Part shown: positions 8,401 through 14,956 of the stretch, in pieces
Numbering within the stretch: the first letter of the stretch is position 1
Layout of the letters: each line of letters starts with the position of its first letter
Origin: CBDUBH01 sp965365345
GTDB taxonomy: Bacteria > Bacteroidota > Ignavibacteria > Ignavibacteriales > SURF-24
Assembly (NCBI GenBank): GCA_965365345.1
Contig: CBDUBH010000051.1
Coordinates: forward strand, 1 to 25,096
Reading direction: 5' to 3'
DNA: 25,096 nt
Made by a program: the position numbers and the translations under genes
The notes under the pieces: generated by a model
What the model saw: only the letters and a program-made list of their open reading frames with translations
Told to the model about the DNA's origin: nothing
Databases searched by the model: none

Positions 8401-9695
8401 TCAAATACTTGAACGGATTTTGTTTCATAGCATTTTATTAATTGCGGAAGATAATTTTTGGTAACATTTTCAGGAAAAATCTCTTCATCTTTTTTTCCGA
8501 AATAATTTTCCAGCGACTTGCCTAACAATCCAATACCAAATGAATTTATATACTGATATCTTCGCTCGGAATCATAAATTATAAATGCATTCGGAAAGTT
8601 ATCAACCGCAAGCCTGAATCTTTTTTCAGATTTTATGTATGCTTCCTGAATTCTTTTGTTATCGGTGTTATCATGGCAAACAATTAAAACCGCATCGCCG
8701 CCTTTCCAGGTTACATTATGCGAATAACCTTCCACCCAAATGTAACCGCCGGAACTTTTCGTAATTCTTAATTCTGTTCTCGGAAATTCTTTCCAATCTT
8801 TGTGTTCTTCAATATCATTTAAATTTATCAGCGAAAGAAATGTCCTGTTTTTCAGCGCTTCAAAATCATAACCCAGTAATTTTTTGAATGCCGGATTTAT
8901 GTGTAAAAATTTTCCTTCGTTATCAACAACTGCATAAATATCACCTGAATTATCCGAAATGAATTTGAATCTTTCTTCACTTTCAACAAAATCTTTAGTC
9001 GTTTTTTTGTCAGTTACATTTCTGATATTTAAGAAATATCCTTTTACTTTTCCGGAATCATCTTTTAATGAAATTACGGAACACTCGGCAGTAAATTTTT
9101 CACCGCCTGCAGCTGAATGAACGGATTCATAAACAAAGCTGTCGTTATCTTTTAATCTTCTTATAAAAACACTTGCGGATTTTTCTTCACCTTCGGCATT
9201 TACAATTTGTTCAAAAAATCTTCCCATCGCATCTTTTGCACTAATTCCGTATAATCTTTCAGCGCCCAAATTCCATGCGGTTATAATAATATTTTTATCA
9301 AGTCCAACTACAGCAGTTTCGGCACTTTCAAAAAGTTTATGAAGTTGAATTGTTTTTTCTTCTGCGGATTTTCTTTTAAAAGCAAATAGAGCGATCAACC
9401 AAATTATTAAAATGATTGCGGCTGCCGAAAAATTCTGTTCAATGTTTGCAAATTGTGATAAGAAAAAAATTTCCGATACGATAAAAATTGTGGTTAAAAG
9501 CGCGATCAAAACAGAATGGGATTTTTTGGATTTTCCGGAAACAAAGATTACGGGAATTATGTACGCAAGTTGAATTGAGAGCGGAAAAAATTGAATTAAA
9601 TTCACAACAAAGATAACGCCTGACGGTATCAAACCGGTTAAAAACATCTGTAAGAAGTTTTTATTTTCTTTGTTGAAAAATTTTTTGCGTTTCAT
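5421..9695 (-). CDS. Large membrane-bound PAS/GAF multisensor histidine kinase
   Basis: This 1424-residue protein starts with about four membrane helices (17-36, 40-55, 60-80, 90-107) with short loops, so the sensor modules are cytoplasmic. The order after that is PAS (118-230), PAS (237-350), PAS (355-472), GAF (483-655), GAF (677-850), GAF (871-1044), PAS (1062-1190), HisKA with His1216 in FAYVASHDLQEPVR, and HATPase with Asn1330, DNGIGI (1359-1364) and GTGIGL (1387-1392). The three GAF domains are clearly related to each other, suggesting tandem duplication. The third alone has a cysteine group (Cys942, 945, 958, 977) that may bind metal or react to redox. No receiver domain is present; the Rcp1-like receiver is the next gene downstream. 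A GGAAA stretch lies five bases before the ATG, a weak ribosome site. Ligands of the PAS and GAF modules cannot be told from sequence. Confidence 0.94.
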   Translation of the reverse strand: MKRKKFFNKENKNFLQMFLTGLIPSGVIFVVNLIQFFPLSIQLAYIIPVIFVSGKSKKSHSVLIALLTTIFIVSEIFFLSQFANIEQNFSAAAIILIIWLIALFAFKRKSAEEKTIQLHKLFESAETAVVGLDKNIIITAWNLGAERLYGISAKDAMGRFFEQIVNAEGEEKSASVFIRRLKDNDSFVYESVHSAAGGEKFTAECSVISLKDDSGKVKGYFLNIRNVTDKKTTKDFVESEERFKFISDNSGDIYAVVDNEGKFLHINPAFKKLLGYDFEALKNRTFLSLINLNDIEEHKDWKEFPRTELRITKSSGGYIWVEGYSHNVTWKGGDAVLIVCHDNTDNKRIQEAYIKSEKRFRLAVDNFPNAFIIYDSERRYQYINSFGIGLLGKSLENYFGKKDEEIFPENVTKNYLPQLIKCYETKSVQVFENQLSFNGQGHDLILIYVPYLNSKNEVEQVFSYSYDVSERKKAEQLVIAQKERTELLVEIFREISEVSLDYDSVLNTIVNKIANIIGDGCLIHLISNDGMVLNPAVVSLKGEYSDAIKDRILQIKSTKGPTPLWKVIQERKPILLDKVIPSEFKKSVSPEYHEILDMFNISGVIMLPLIYHSEVIGTMTLARNEREKPYSSEDLVFAEAVAHRAALAIGNSKIYLHRLKEIEERKKIEFQLKSQKHRTEVLAQLSKQFTEAGLNYSAVLDLIAKRTSEILGEGCMLHILSKDEHYLQPSSLYHENKDVVRKLLKMYASSPQKSDEGLLGLAVKSGEPIFIPYVEKEKFENLVKPEYRDYLGSLDIKSYMAIPLRAQGVIIGTMCVFRSKEVYYSFEEFDFAVAISDLAALAILNSRLYNEKIYEIEVRKHTENKLNEQKHKAETLYNLSKSFSEARPNVETVLNIAVEKIAQEYNSICIIHLVGNENQYKIGAFSHGNKSAKKRLEKINSCGICKTNPLYVDRVLECHTVVVEEINGDNDFQKQNCNLLNGLEVKSGHIISVPLKAHNKMIGVLSILRESGNEEEVPNKTPEDQKFLSEIGERIAYAVLSAQLHSDVISEVEERKLIEEALLHQQNLLKKVLETIPVGVWVVNDKGQVIVANDASEELWEGKKYSTNYFLKDYSGFNIESNEKLKLHDWPLSQALDNGETTINKVLEIECFTGKRKIILNSAAPIYDKHKKIIGGVSVSQDISDIKKIEANLKSALEELQRSNKELEQFAYVASHDLQEPVRMVNSFSKLLIKRYGKSLDNDAADFLKFITEGASRMQLLITDLLKYSRVGSQTKESSEVNLSDLLKSVISDLQFAIEESNAIVTYENLPLIKADPIQMRQVFQNLISNAIKFKNGTPPQIQISAEKCNGEFLFKFKDNGIGIAPEFYNKIFIIFQRLHEREKYPGTGIGLTVCKKIIERHGGKIWVESEPGKGSTFLFTIPE

Positions 9696-9791
9696 AAAAT
9701 TTCCGCTGCGGGAAAAATGCGCCCTATGTTTTCGCTTAACTTACTAAACAAAATTTAAAAAGACAATAGCACCATTTTAAATTAATTCCTT
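9696..9791. other. Short intergenic stretch upstream of the 1424-residue kinase
   Basis: These 96 bases separate the receiver-PAS-kinase stop (9792) from the start of the next kinase. A G/C-rich patch with weak dyad symmetry (about 9698-9715) lies directly before the kinase ATG. I see no convincing promoter or terminator. Confidence 0.25.
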
Positions 9792-11255
9792 TCAGATTTC
9801 CATTGTTCCCGGAAGCGTAAAATGAAATTCAGACCCTTTGCCCGATTCTGATTCTACCCAGATTTTTCCGCCGTGACGTTCAACAATTTTTTTGCAGATC
9901 GAAAGACCGATTCCCGTTCCGGGATATTTTTCCCTTTCATTTAATCTTTGAAAAATCATAAAAATTCTTTTATAAGAATCCTGCGGAATTCCAATTCCGT
10001 TATCTATTACGGAAAAATGCCAAAATATATTATCATCTTTATTCACATTAATTTTTATTTCGGCTTTTTTATCTTCAGATTTGAATTTTAGGGCATTGCC
10101 AATTAAATTTTGGAAAAGCTGACTAATTTGAGTATGATCGCCCCAAAGCATTGGTAATTCATCATGAGTAACTAATGCTTCGCTTTCGCTTATGCTGAAA
10201 CTTAAATTTTCGAGCACCTCTTTTAAAACTAAATCGGAATTGATTTCTTTAAATTCTTTTCCTTTTGTGGAAACTCTTGAATATTGCAAAAGATCTTTTA
10301 TCAAAATGCTCATTCTTGAAGCACCGTCAAGTACAAACTGCATAAATTCTTTTCCGCTGTCATCAAAAACGGAATAATATTTTTTTTCTATAAGTTTTAT
10401 GTAACTTGAAATCATTCTGAGCGGCTCCTGCAAATCGTGAGAAACCGCATACGCAAATTGTTCGAGATCTTCATTTGATCTTTCCAATTCGGTGAATGCT
10501 GCCGTTAATTTTTTTTGCGTGGTCTTCAAATGATCAATGTCATAAACTTTTATTATGTATCCTTTTTTTCCGCTTATCAAATTATCGAAAGTAACTTTGT
10601 ACCATTTATTATTTATTGTAATTTCCTGTTCAAAATCTTCACAACCTGCTTTTCCGATTACATCAGCCAGAAAATCGAAGATATCAGTTACTTTTAATAA
10701 ATGCTTGTTTTCAATTGAATGATGATCTTTTTTTATTAATGTTCCGAAAGATTTATTTGATTTTAAAATTATTCCGGCTTCATCAAGAACGCAGAGTCCG
10801 TCATTAACCGAATCGAAAGTTGTTTGCCAGAAAATACCGTTTTCTTTTAATTCATTTTCAATTCTTCTTATTCTAAGCATTGCATTTATTGTTGCAGTCA
10901 AAATCCTCGGATCGGCAGGCTGCGTTAAATAAGCATCGGCTCCCATTTCAAGTCCCATTACTTTTGAATCAACATCGTTATAAGTTGCCGAAAGATGTAT
11001 GACCGGAATATTTGAAGTTGCCGGATCTGTCTTGATCATTTTACAAACTTCAAATCCGTTTATATCCGGAAGTTTAACATCAAGAATAACCACATCCGGA
11101 AGGTCGCATTTGGTTTTTTCAAATGCTTCGTATCCGGTTTCGGCTTGAATTACATCGAAGCCCGAAGTTTTCAGATTTTTTGATGTGATGTATAAACCGG
11201 CTTTATTATCATCAACAACTAAGATCTTTACTTTATTTTCTGAGAGATTTATCAT
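9792..11255 (-). CDS. Receiver-PAS histidine kinase (cytoplasmic)
   Basis: This is a 487-residue soluble protein. The receiver domain (9-130) has Asp15/Asp16, phospho-acceptor Asp59 (VVILDVKLPD) and Ser89. The usual Lys before Pro is Gln112 (YLTQPADP), so the switch chemistry may differ from the norm. A PAS-like module follows (about 138-245). The transmitter has the H-box AVSHDLQEPLR (His273), N-box Asn387, DNGIGI (418-423) and GTGIGL (446-451), all intact and very similar to the kinases at 212, 5421 and 15956. It lies 27 bp downstream of the RsbT-kinase-receiver fusion on the same strand, so the two are probably co-transcribed. The C-terminal receiver of the fusion could pass phosphate to this protein only through a His intermediate, which I do not see; control of both receivers by common kinases is simpler. 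No clear Shine-Dalgarno precedes the ATG. Confidence 0.93.
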   Translation of the reverse strand: MINLSENKVKILVVDDNKAGLYITSKNLKTSGFDVIQAETGYEAFEKTKCDLPDVVILDVKLPDINGFEVCKMIKTDPATSNIPVIHLSATYNDVDSKVMGLEMGADAYLTQPADPRILTATINAMLRIRRIENELKENGIFWQTTFDSVNDGLCVLDEAGIILKSNKSFGTLIKKDHHSIENKHLLKVTDIFDFLADVIGKAGCEDFEQEITINNKWYKVTFDNLISGKKGYIIKVYDIDHLKTTQKKLTAAFTELERSNEDLEQFAYAVSHDLQEPLRMISSYIKLIEKKYYSVFDDSGKEFMQFVLDGASRMSILIKDLLQYSRVSTKGKEFKEINSDLVLKEVLENLSFSISESEALVTHDELPMLWGDHTQISQLFQNLIGNALKFKSEDKKAEIKINVNKDDNIFWHFSVIDNGIGIPQDSYKRIFMIFQRLNEREKYPGTGIGLSICKKIVERHGGKIWVESESGKGSEFHFTLPGTMEI

Positions 11256-11282
11256 TTTTTACCGCTTAAAATTTACTATCAT

Positions 11283-13043
11283 TTATAAAAAGCTTCTGAT
11301 CTTTTTTATTACATCGCTTTCCGTAAGTTTATCTTTTGAGACTATCAATGCAGCTCTTTGTAATATTTTTTCAATTTCAGTCTGATTTAATTCCATAGAA
11401 GTTGAAACCACGACAGGGATATTACTTAATAAATTATCCGAACTTAATTTCTCCAAAATATCAAAACCGGAAAGTCCCGGCATTACCAGATCCAGCATGA
11501 TCAAATCAGGAAAATTATTTTCAATATTACCGAGAGCGTCAAATCCGTTTTCAAATTCGTAGATATCATGCGGAAGTCCTGTAAATACGCCTCTTACCAA
11601 ATATCTCGAAATTTCATCATCATCAATTATAAATATTTTTTTTATTGAAATTTTTGAATCAGTACCTGAAATTTCGGGGGTTTTTTTAATATTCCTTTTT
11701 TCGGGATTAATATCAACCGGAATCTTTACAAAAAATTTTGATCCTTTATTTAATTCACTTTCAACCCAAACCTCACCGCCCAAAAGTTCTGCCATTTTTT
11801 TTGAAAGCGGCAAACCTAATCCGGTTCCTTTTACTTTTTTCTGAACTCTATTATCTATCTGAGAAAATTCCTCAAAAATAAGCGAATGAAATTTTGGATC
11901 TATTCCTACTCCGGTATCGCTTACGCAGAAAGTTATTGTATCATCATTTTCCGAAAATTCCACATCAACTTTAACTTCCCCTTTTTCAGTAAATTTGATT
12001 GCATTGGAAATAAAGTTTCTTAAAATCTGAGAAAGTTTTGCTTCATCTGTATTTAATTCCGGCAGATTTTTCACTTCATCAAATTCAAGTTTTACTTCGG
12101 ATTTATTCAGCAAAGGTTTTAATAATCCGCGAAGTGAAGCAAACATTTGTTCAATTTTGAATTTTTCCGGTTTAACTTCAATTTTGCCGGATTCAACTTT
12201 TGCCATATCCAAAAGATCATTTACAAGATCGTAAAGATCTTCAGCTGATTTTTTAATAAAATTTACTTGAGTTTCCTGTTCGGGTGAAAGTTCGCCGTCA
12301 ATTTTATCAAGCAGAATTTTTGAAAGAGCCAGAATTGAGTTTACCGGAGTACGAAATTCATGACTCATGTAAGAAAGAAATTTTGCTTTTACATCGCTCA
12401 TATTTTTTAAATATTCAGCACGCTGATCAAGTTCAGAATATAAAGCCAAAACTCCGCGGTTTGTATCCTCCAATTCTTTATTCATCAAAGTAAGTTCTTC
12501 CTGGCGCTTTTTAACTTCTTCCAAAGTTTTAAGCAGTTCCTGGTTTTGCATTTGAACTTCTTCGTAAATATTTACCGGATCGCGGGCAATCAGTTTATCT
12601 GCAATTATTGAAATATCTTTTACGGCATTTTCTTTACTTTTCGGTATAATTTTTCCGAGATGAACAATTGTTCCTTTTTCTGAAGTTTGAATTTCAAAAT
12701 GATCCATCAATTTTTTTGAGCCGATTATTCCTTTGCCTAAACCGGTTTGAGAATTATAATTTCCGTTAAGAATTTCATCAAGATAATTTATTCCGTTTCC
12801 CTGATCTTTAATTTTGATCATAAATAAATTTTGCGATGCTTTTTGTTCGATTGAATACTCGGCAAAAGCATTTTTAGCATAATTAAATGCGTTACGCGCA
12901 ATTTCAGAGACCGCGGTTGCTATTGCAATTTGAGTTTTGTGATCAAATCCCAAAATATCTGCAATTTGCCTTGCGCGAGTTCTGGCAATAACCACATCCT
13001 GATCGAATTGTATTTTGATCGTTATAATTGGTCTATTTGTCAT
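11283..13043 (-). CDS. RsbT-like ATPase / histidine kinase / receiver fusion
   Basis: This 586-residue soluble protein joins three signalling parts. Residues 1-135 form an RsbT/RsbW-type GHKL ATPase with SEIARNAFNYA (Glu47, Asn51), the Asp80-x-Gly82-x-Gly84 box and a Gly-rich lid GLGKGIIGSKKLMD (101-114). A coiled coil (about 155-215) leads to a HisKA domain with the H-box YMSHEFRTPVNS (His228). Its HATPase has Asn347, DTGVGI (376-381) and GTGLGL (406-411). A C-terminal receiver (467-586) has Asp474-476, phospho-acceptor Asp518, Thr548 and Lys570. It is the first gene after the rsbR-S-T-phosphatase set (101 bp gap, same strand). The RsbT-like domain could dock on the same RsbS/RsbR scaffold and gate the kinase (inference). 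Kinases linked to RsbRST modules are known, as I recall, in several phyla. No Shine-Dalgarno precedes the ATG, but the ATPase domain starts within the first ten residues. Confidence 0.93.
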   Translation of the reverse strand: MTNRPIITIKIQFDQDVVIARTRARQIADILGFDHKTQIAIATAVSEIARNAFNYAKNAFAEYSIEQKASQNLFMIKIKDQGNGINYLDEILNGNYNSQTGLGKGIIGSKKLMDHFEIQTSEKGTIVHLGKIIPKSKENAVKDISIIADKLIARDPVNIYEEVQMQNQELLKTLEEVKKRQEELTLMNKELEDTNRGVLALYSELDQRAEYLKNMSDVKAKFLSYMSHEFRTPVNSILALSKILLDKIDGELSPEQETQVNFIKKSAEDLYDLVNDLLDMAKVESGKIEVKPEKFKIEQMFASLRGLLKPLLNKSEVKLEFDEVKNLPELNTDEAKLSQILRNFISNAIKFTEKGEVKVDVEFSENDDTITFCVSDTGVGIDPKFHSLIFEEFSQIDNRVQKKVKGTGLGLPLSKKMAELLGGEVWVESELNKGSKFFVKIPVDINPEKRNIKKTPEISGTDSKISIKKIFIIDDDEISRYLVRGVFTGLPHDIYEFENGFDALGNIENNFPDLIMLDLVMPGLSGFDILEKLSSDNLLSNIPVVVSTSMELNQTEIEKILQRAALIVSKDKLTESDVIKKIRSFL

Positions 13044-13144
13044 TTTAAAATTAATTTGGTGTGAACTTTTAATTTAAATAACTTCCATTCTAAAATCAGT
13101 TATAAATAATAGGATTTTTAATTTGTTCTGATTTAAAATCCGTT
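13044..13144. other. Leader between phosphatase and fusion kinase, with two competing inverted repeats
   Basis: These 101 bases hold GGATTTTTAA (13112-13121) facing TTTAAAATCC (13132-13141): 7 bp perfect, then one mismatch and 2 more pairs. They also hold AAATCAG (13093-13099) facing CTGATTT (13128-13134). The two pairings share bases 13132-13134 and exclude each other. A weak terminator or leader structure is possible, but both stems are mostly A-T and no U-run is present. Confidence 0.3.
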
Positions 13145-14173
13145 TTATAAAATTCTTTTATTTTTAAAAACCATAACAGTAAAATCATCATTACCGCGAC
13201 AAAAATCCCTGTACAAAACTGCACTTATAATTGAAGGAGATTTGATCAATAAACCGGGATATTTTTCGAGGTCCCATCTGCTTGTCATTCCATCCGAATG
13301 TTTTACTAAGATCGAATCGCTTGACCATTGATAATCAAAGACCTGAATTTTTCTTAATTCATTTCCTACAATTCCATTATGTGAGATCATACTTTTGGAA
13401 TTTCCGTTTGAAAAAATCGAACCAGAAATATTTCCTATGCCGCAATATTTTACTGTATTATTCTCAAAATTTATTTCTGTTAAAGCTACAGCTGCGCCTC
13501 TTGTTTTTCTTAAATAATTATTAATGTTTGTAAGCATAAGATCAACCGGTTTGTTTTTATTTTCCTTAAATGCTTTTATTGCTTCATTGGAAGCTTCGTT
13601 TGCATTTATTCCGTGACCCAATCCATCAGAAACCAATATCATTATTTTTTCTTTGTAAAGACTAAAACTCCACGCATCTCCGCTTACCTCTTCTCCTTTT
13701 TTGGGCAGACAGATCCCGGAAATCTCAAATGGCAAATCATCATATTTTTCTTTTAATGAAGGTTTAAGCCAAAACTTTGCTGAAATTGCGCTGCCAACGT
13801 TTGGTGCGGAGTAAATGTCGAAATCATCTGACATTCTTGAAATTGATCCTAATCCGGTTCCGCTGCTTCCGGCTGTTGAAAAACCATCGCGCAAAGATTC
13901 CGCAACGTTTATCATTCCCGGACCTTTATCAATTGAAATTATTTCCAACCCTTCAAAACCGGCATAGTCAAATTTTTGGAGTAATATTTCACCGCCTTGT
14001 TTATTTGTGTGTTTTATCAAATTTGTACAAAGTTCGGTAACTACAATGGAAATTTTTCCTATTGCAATTTCATTAAAACCTAATTTTCCTGCTGCATAGC
14101 CGGTTTGTCTTCGCACTTCTGAAATTTGACTTTCATCATCAACGCGCCACTTATTTAAATATTTTATTTCCAT
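13145..14173 (-). CDS. RsbT-like ATPase fused to RsbX-type PP2C (SpoIIE) phosphatase
   Basis: This 342-residue protein has two parts. Residues 1-137 are a GHKL anti-sigma-type ATPase with VVTELCTNLIKH (Glu47, Asn51), IDKGPGM (Asp82, Gly84, Gly86) and GTGLGS (105-110). Residues 148-340 are a small PP2C phosphatase of RsbX size with metal-binding Asp166 (SGDAWSF), Asp183 (VSDGLGHG), Asp294 (HSDGMT) and Asp329/330 (GNDDFTV), all in place. The likely role is removal of phosphate from RsbS and RsbR to reset the stressosome; the ATPase part may tether it or regulate it (inference). Its ATG overlaps the rsbT stop by 10 bp, so translation is coupled. A GGTGA lies four bases before the ATG as a weak ribosome site. 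It has no sensor domain, unlike RsbU-type phosphatases. In this position it takes the place of RsbX in the Bacillus operon. Confidence 0.92.
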   Translation of the reverse strand: MEIKYLNKWRVDDESQISEVRRQTGYAAGKLGFNEIAIGKISIVVTELCTNLIKHTNKQGGEILLQKFDYAGFEGLEIISIDKGPGMINVAESLRDGFSTAGSSGTGLGSISRMSDDFDIYSAPNVGSAISAKFWLKPSLKEKYDDLPFEISGICLPKKGEEVSGDAWSFSLYKEKIMILVSDGLGHGINANEASNEAIKAFKENKNKPVDLMLTNINNYLRKTRGAAVALTEINFENNTVKYCGIGNISGSIFSNGNSKSMISHNGIVGNELRKIQVFDYQWSSDSILVKHSDGMTSRWDLEKYPGLLIKSPSIISAVLYRDFCRGNDDFTVMVFKNKRIL

Positions 14174-14568
14174 TTTATCACCGTAACAGTTGTACCTTCA
14201 TTCGGTTTTGATTGGATATAGAATTCATTTACCAAACGTCGTGAGCCACCTAATCCCAATCCCATTCCGCCGCCTGAAGTATAGCCGTCAGATAAAGCCA
14301 GGTCAATATCGGGAATACCTTTTCCTTTATCTTCAAAAGTTAATTTTAATCCTGTTCTTAAACCATCGCTTACAATTTGAAGAATGATTAAACCGCCACC
14401 GCCGTGTTCTAAAGTATTTCTTGCGAGTTCACTTGCTGCCGTAACAATTTTTGTTTGATCTATTAAATTAAGTTTTATTGTATTTGCCCACTCTCTTACA
14501 GATTGCCTAACATAAACTATATCTTCCTGAGTTCTGATGTGCCTTATATCATTCTTGGTTATATTCAT
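14164..14568 (-). CDS. rsbT: RsbT-like serine/threonine kinase (stressosome switch)
   Basis: With the start chosen here the protein has 134 residues, about the size of Bacillus RsbT (133). In that family RsbT phosphorylates RsbS and RsbR, leaves the stressosome and then activates a partner. ATP-site motifs are AASELARNTLEH (Glu47, Asn51), FEDKGKGIPD (Asp80, Gly82, Gly84) and the Gly-rich lid GMGLGLGGSRR (101-111); the C-terminus VIKWK matches the family end. The ATG at 14568 is favoured because GGAG lies seven bases before it. An ATG at 14601 in the same frame would add 11 residues and has no such site; the ATG at 14571 is the near alternative. It overlaps the end of rsbS by 20 bp and the phosphatase start by 10 bp, so translation of the set looks coupled. 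No RsbU homologue is visible; the downstream fusion kinase may be the target. Confidence 0.93.
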   Translation of the reverse strand: MNITKNDIRHIRTQEDIVYVRQSVREWANTIKLNLIDQTKIVTAASELARNTLEHGGGGLIILQIVSDGLRTGLKLTFEDKGKGIPDIDLALSDGYTSGGGMGLGLGGSRRLVNEFYIQSKPNEGTTVTVIKWK

Positions 14569-14956
14569 CATCGAACTCCGGATCTTCATTTTCTTCATCA
14601 ATCTTAATAAAATTGTTCAGCATTTCAATTCCGCGATCAACATTTAAAGCGGTTTTTACTCCTCTCATATCCAAACCGAGTTCCACCATTGTAATTGCAA
14701 CTGCGGGCTGCATTCCTACAACAACGGTTTCGGCATCAAGAATTTTTGACATGGATGCAATGTTGTTTAACATTCTTCCTATAAAAGAATCAACTATTTC
14801 CAAAGAAGAAATATCAATCAAAACTCCTTTTGATCCGGTTTTGACAATTTTTTCTGTAAGATCATTTTGAAGCACCATTGCCAAACGGTCGTGCATGTCA
14901 ATCTGAATGGTAACAAGCAAAAACGGACCCATTTTAAGAATTGGTATTTTTTCCAT
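14549..14956 (-). CDS. rsbS: RsbS-like STAS-domain stressosome scaffold
   Basis: This 135-residue single STAS-domain protein opens with KIPILKMG, as in Bacillus RsbS (KIPILK). It keeps the phosphorylation site in EIVDSFIGRML (Ser57) and the later block QPAVAITMVELGLDMRGVKT. In the family, dephosphorylated RsbS holds RsbT in the stressosome core and phosphorylation at this Ser releases it. An acidic C-terminal tail (about 115-135) extends past the STAS fold; this tail also encodes the overlap with rsbT and its ribosome site. AGGGAG lies six bases before the ATG, a strong Shine-Dalgarno. The gene overlaps the rsbR end by 23 bp. Nothing is missing compared with functional RsbS. Confidence 0.95.
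   Translation of the reverse strand: MEKIPILKMGPFLLVTIQIDMHDRLAMVLQNDLTEKIVKTGSKGVLIDISSLEIVDSFIGRMLNNIASMSKILDAETVVVGMQPAVAITMVELGLDMRGVKTALNVDRGIEMLNNFIKIDEENEDPEFDDEYNQE
14572..14578 (-). promoter_or_regulatory. Shine-Dalgarno that decides the rsbT start
   Basis: On the minus strand the bases read GGAG-TTCG-ATG-ATG, inside the rsbS coding region. The GGAG is seven bases from the second ATG (14568) and four from the first (14571). The same six-to-seven-base spacing is seen at rsbR, rsbS and mdh, which supports 14568. Confidence 0.65.

Noticed and set aside
9698..9715. G/C-rich dyad before the 1424-residue kinase start as a regulatory hairpin
   Set aside because: The stem is only about five pairs with a bulge; too weak to call.
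13145..14173. RsbU-type phosphatase
   Set aside because: It lacks the RsbU N-terminal RsbT-binding domain; the PP2C part is RsbX-sized and is preceded by a GHKL ATPase.
14569..14601. Longer rsbT start at 14601
   Set aside because: It adds 11 residues not found in the family and has no ribosome site, while 14568 has GGAG at the right distance.
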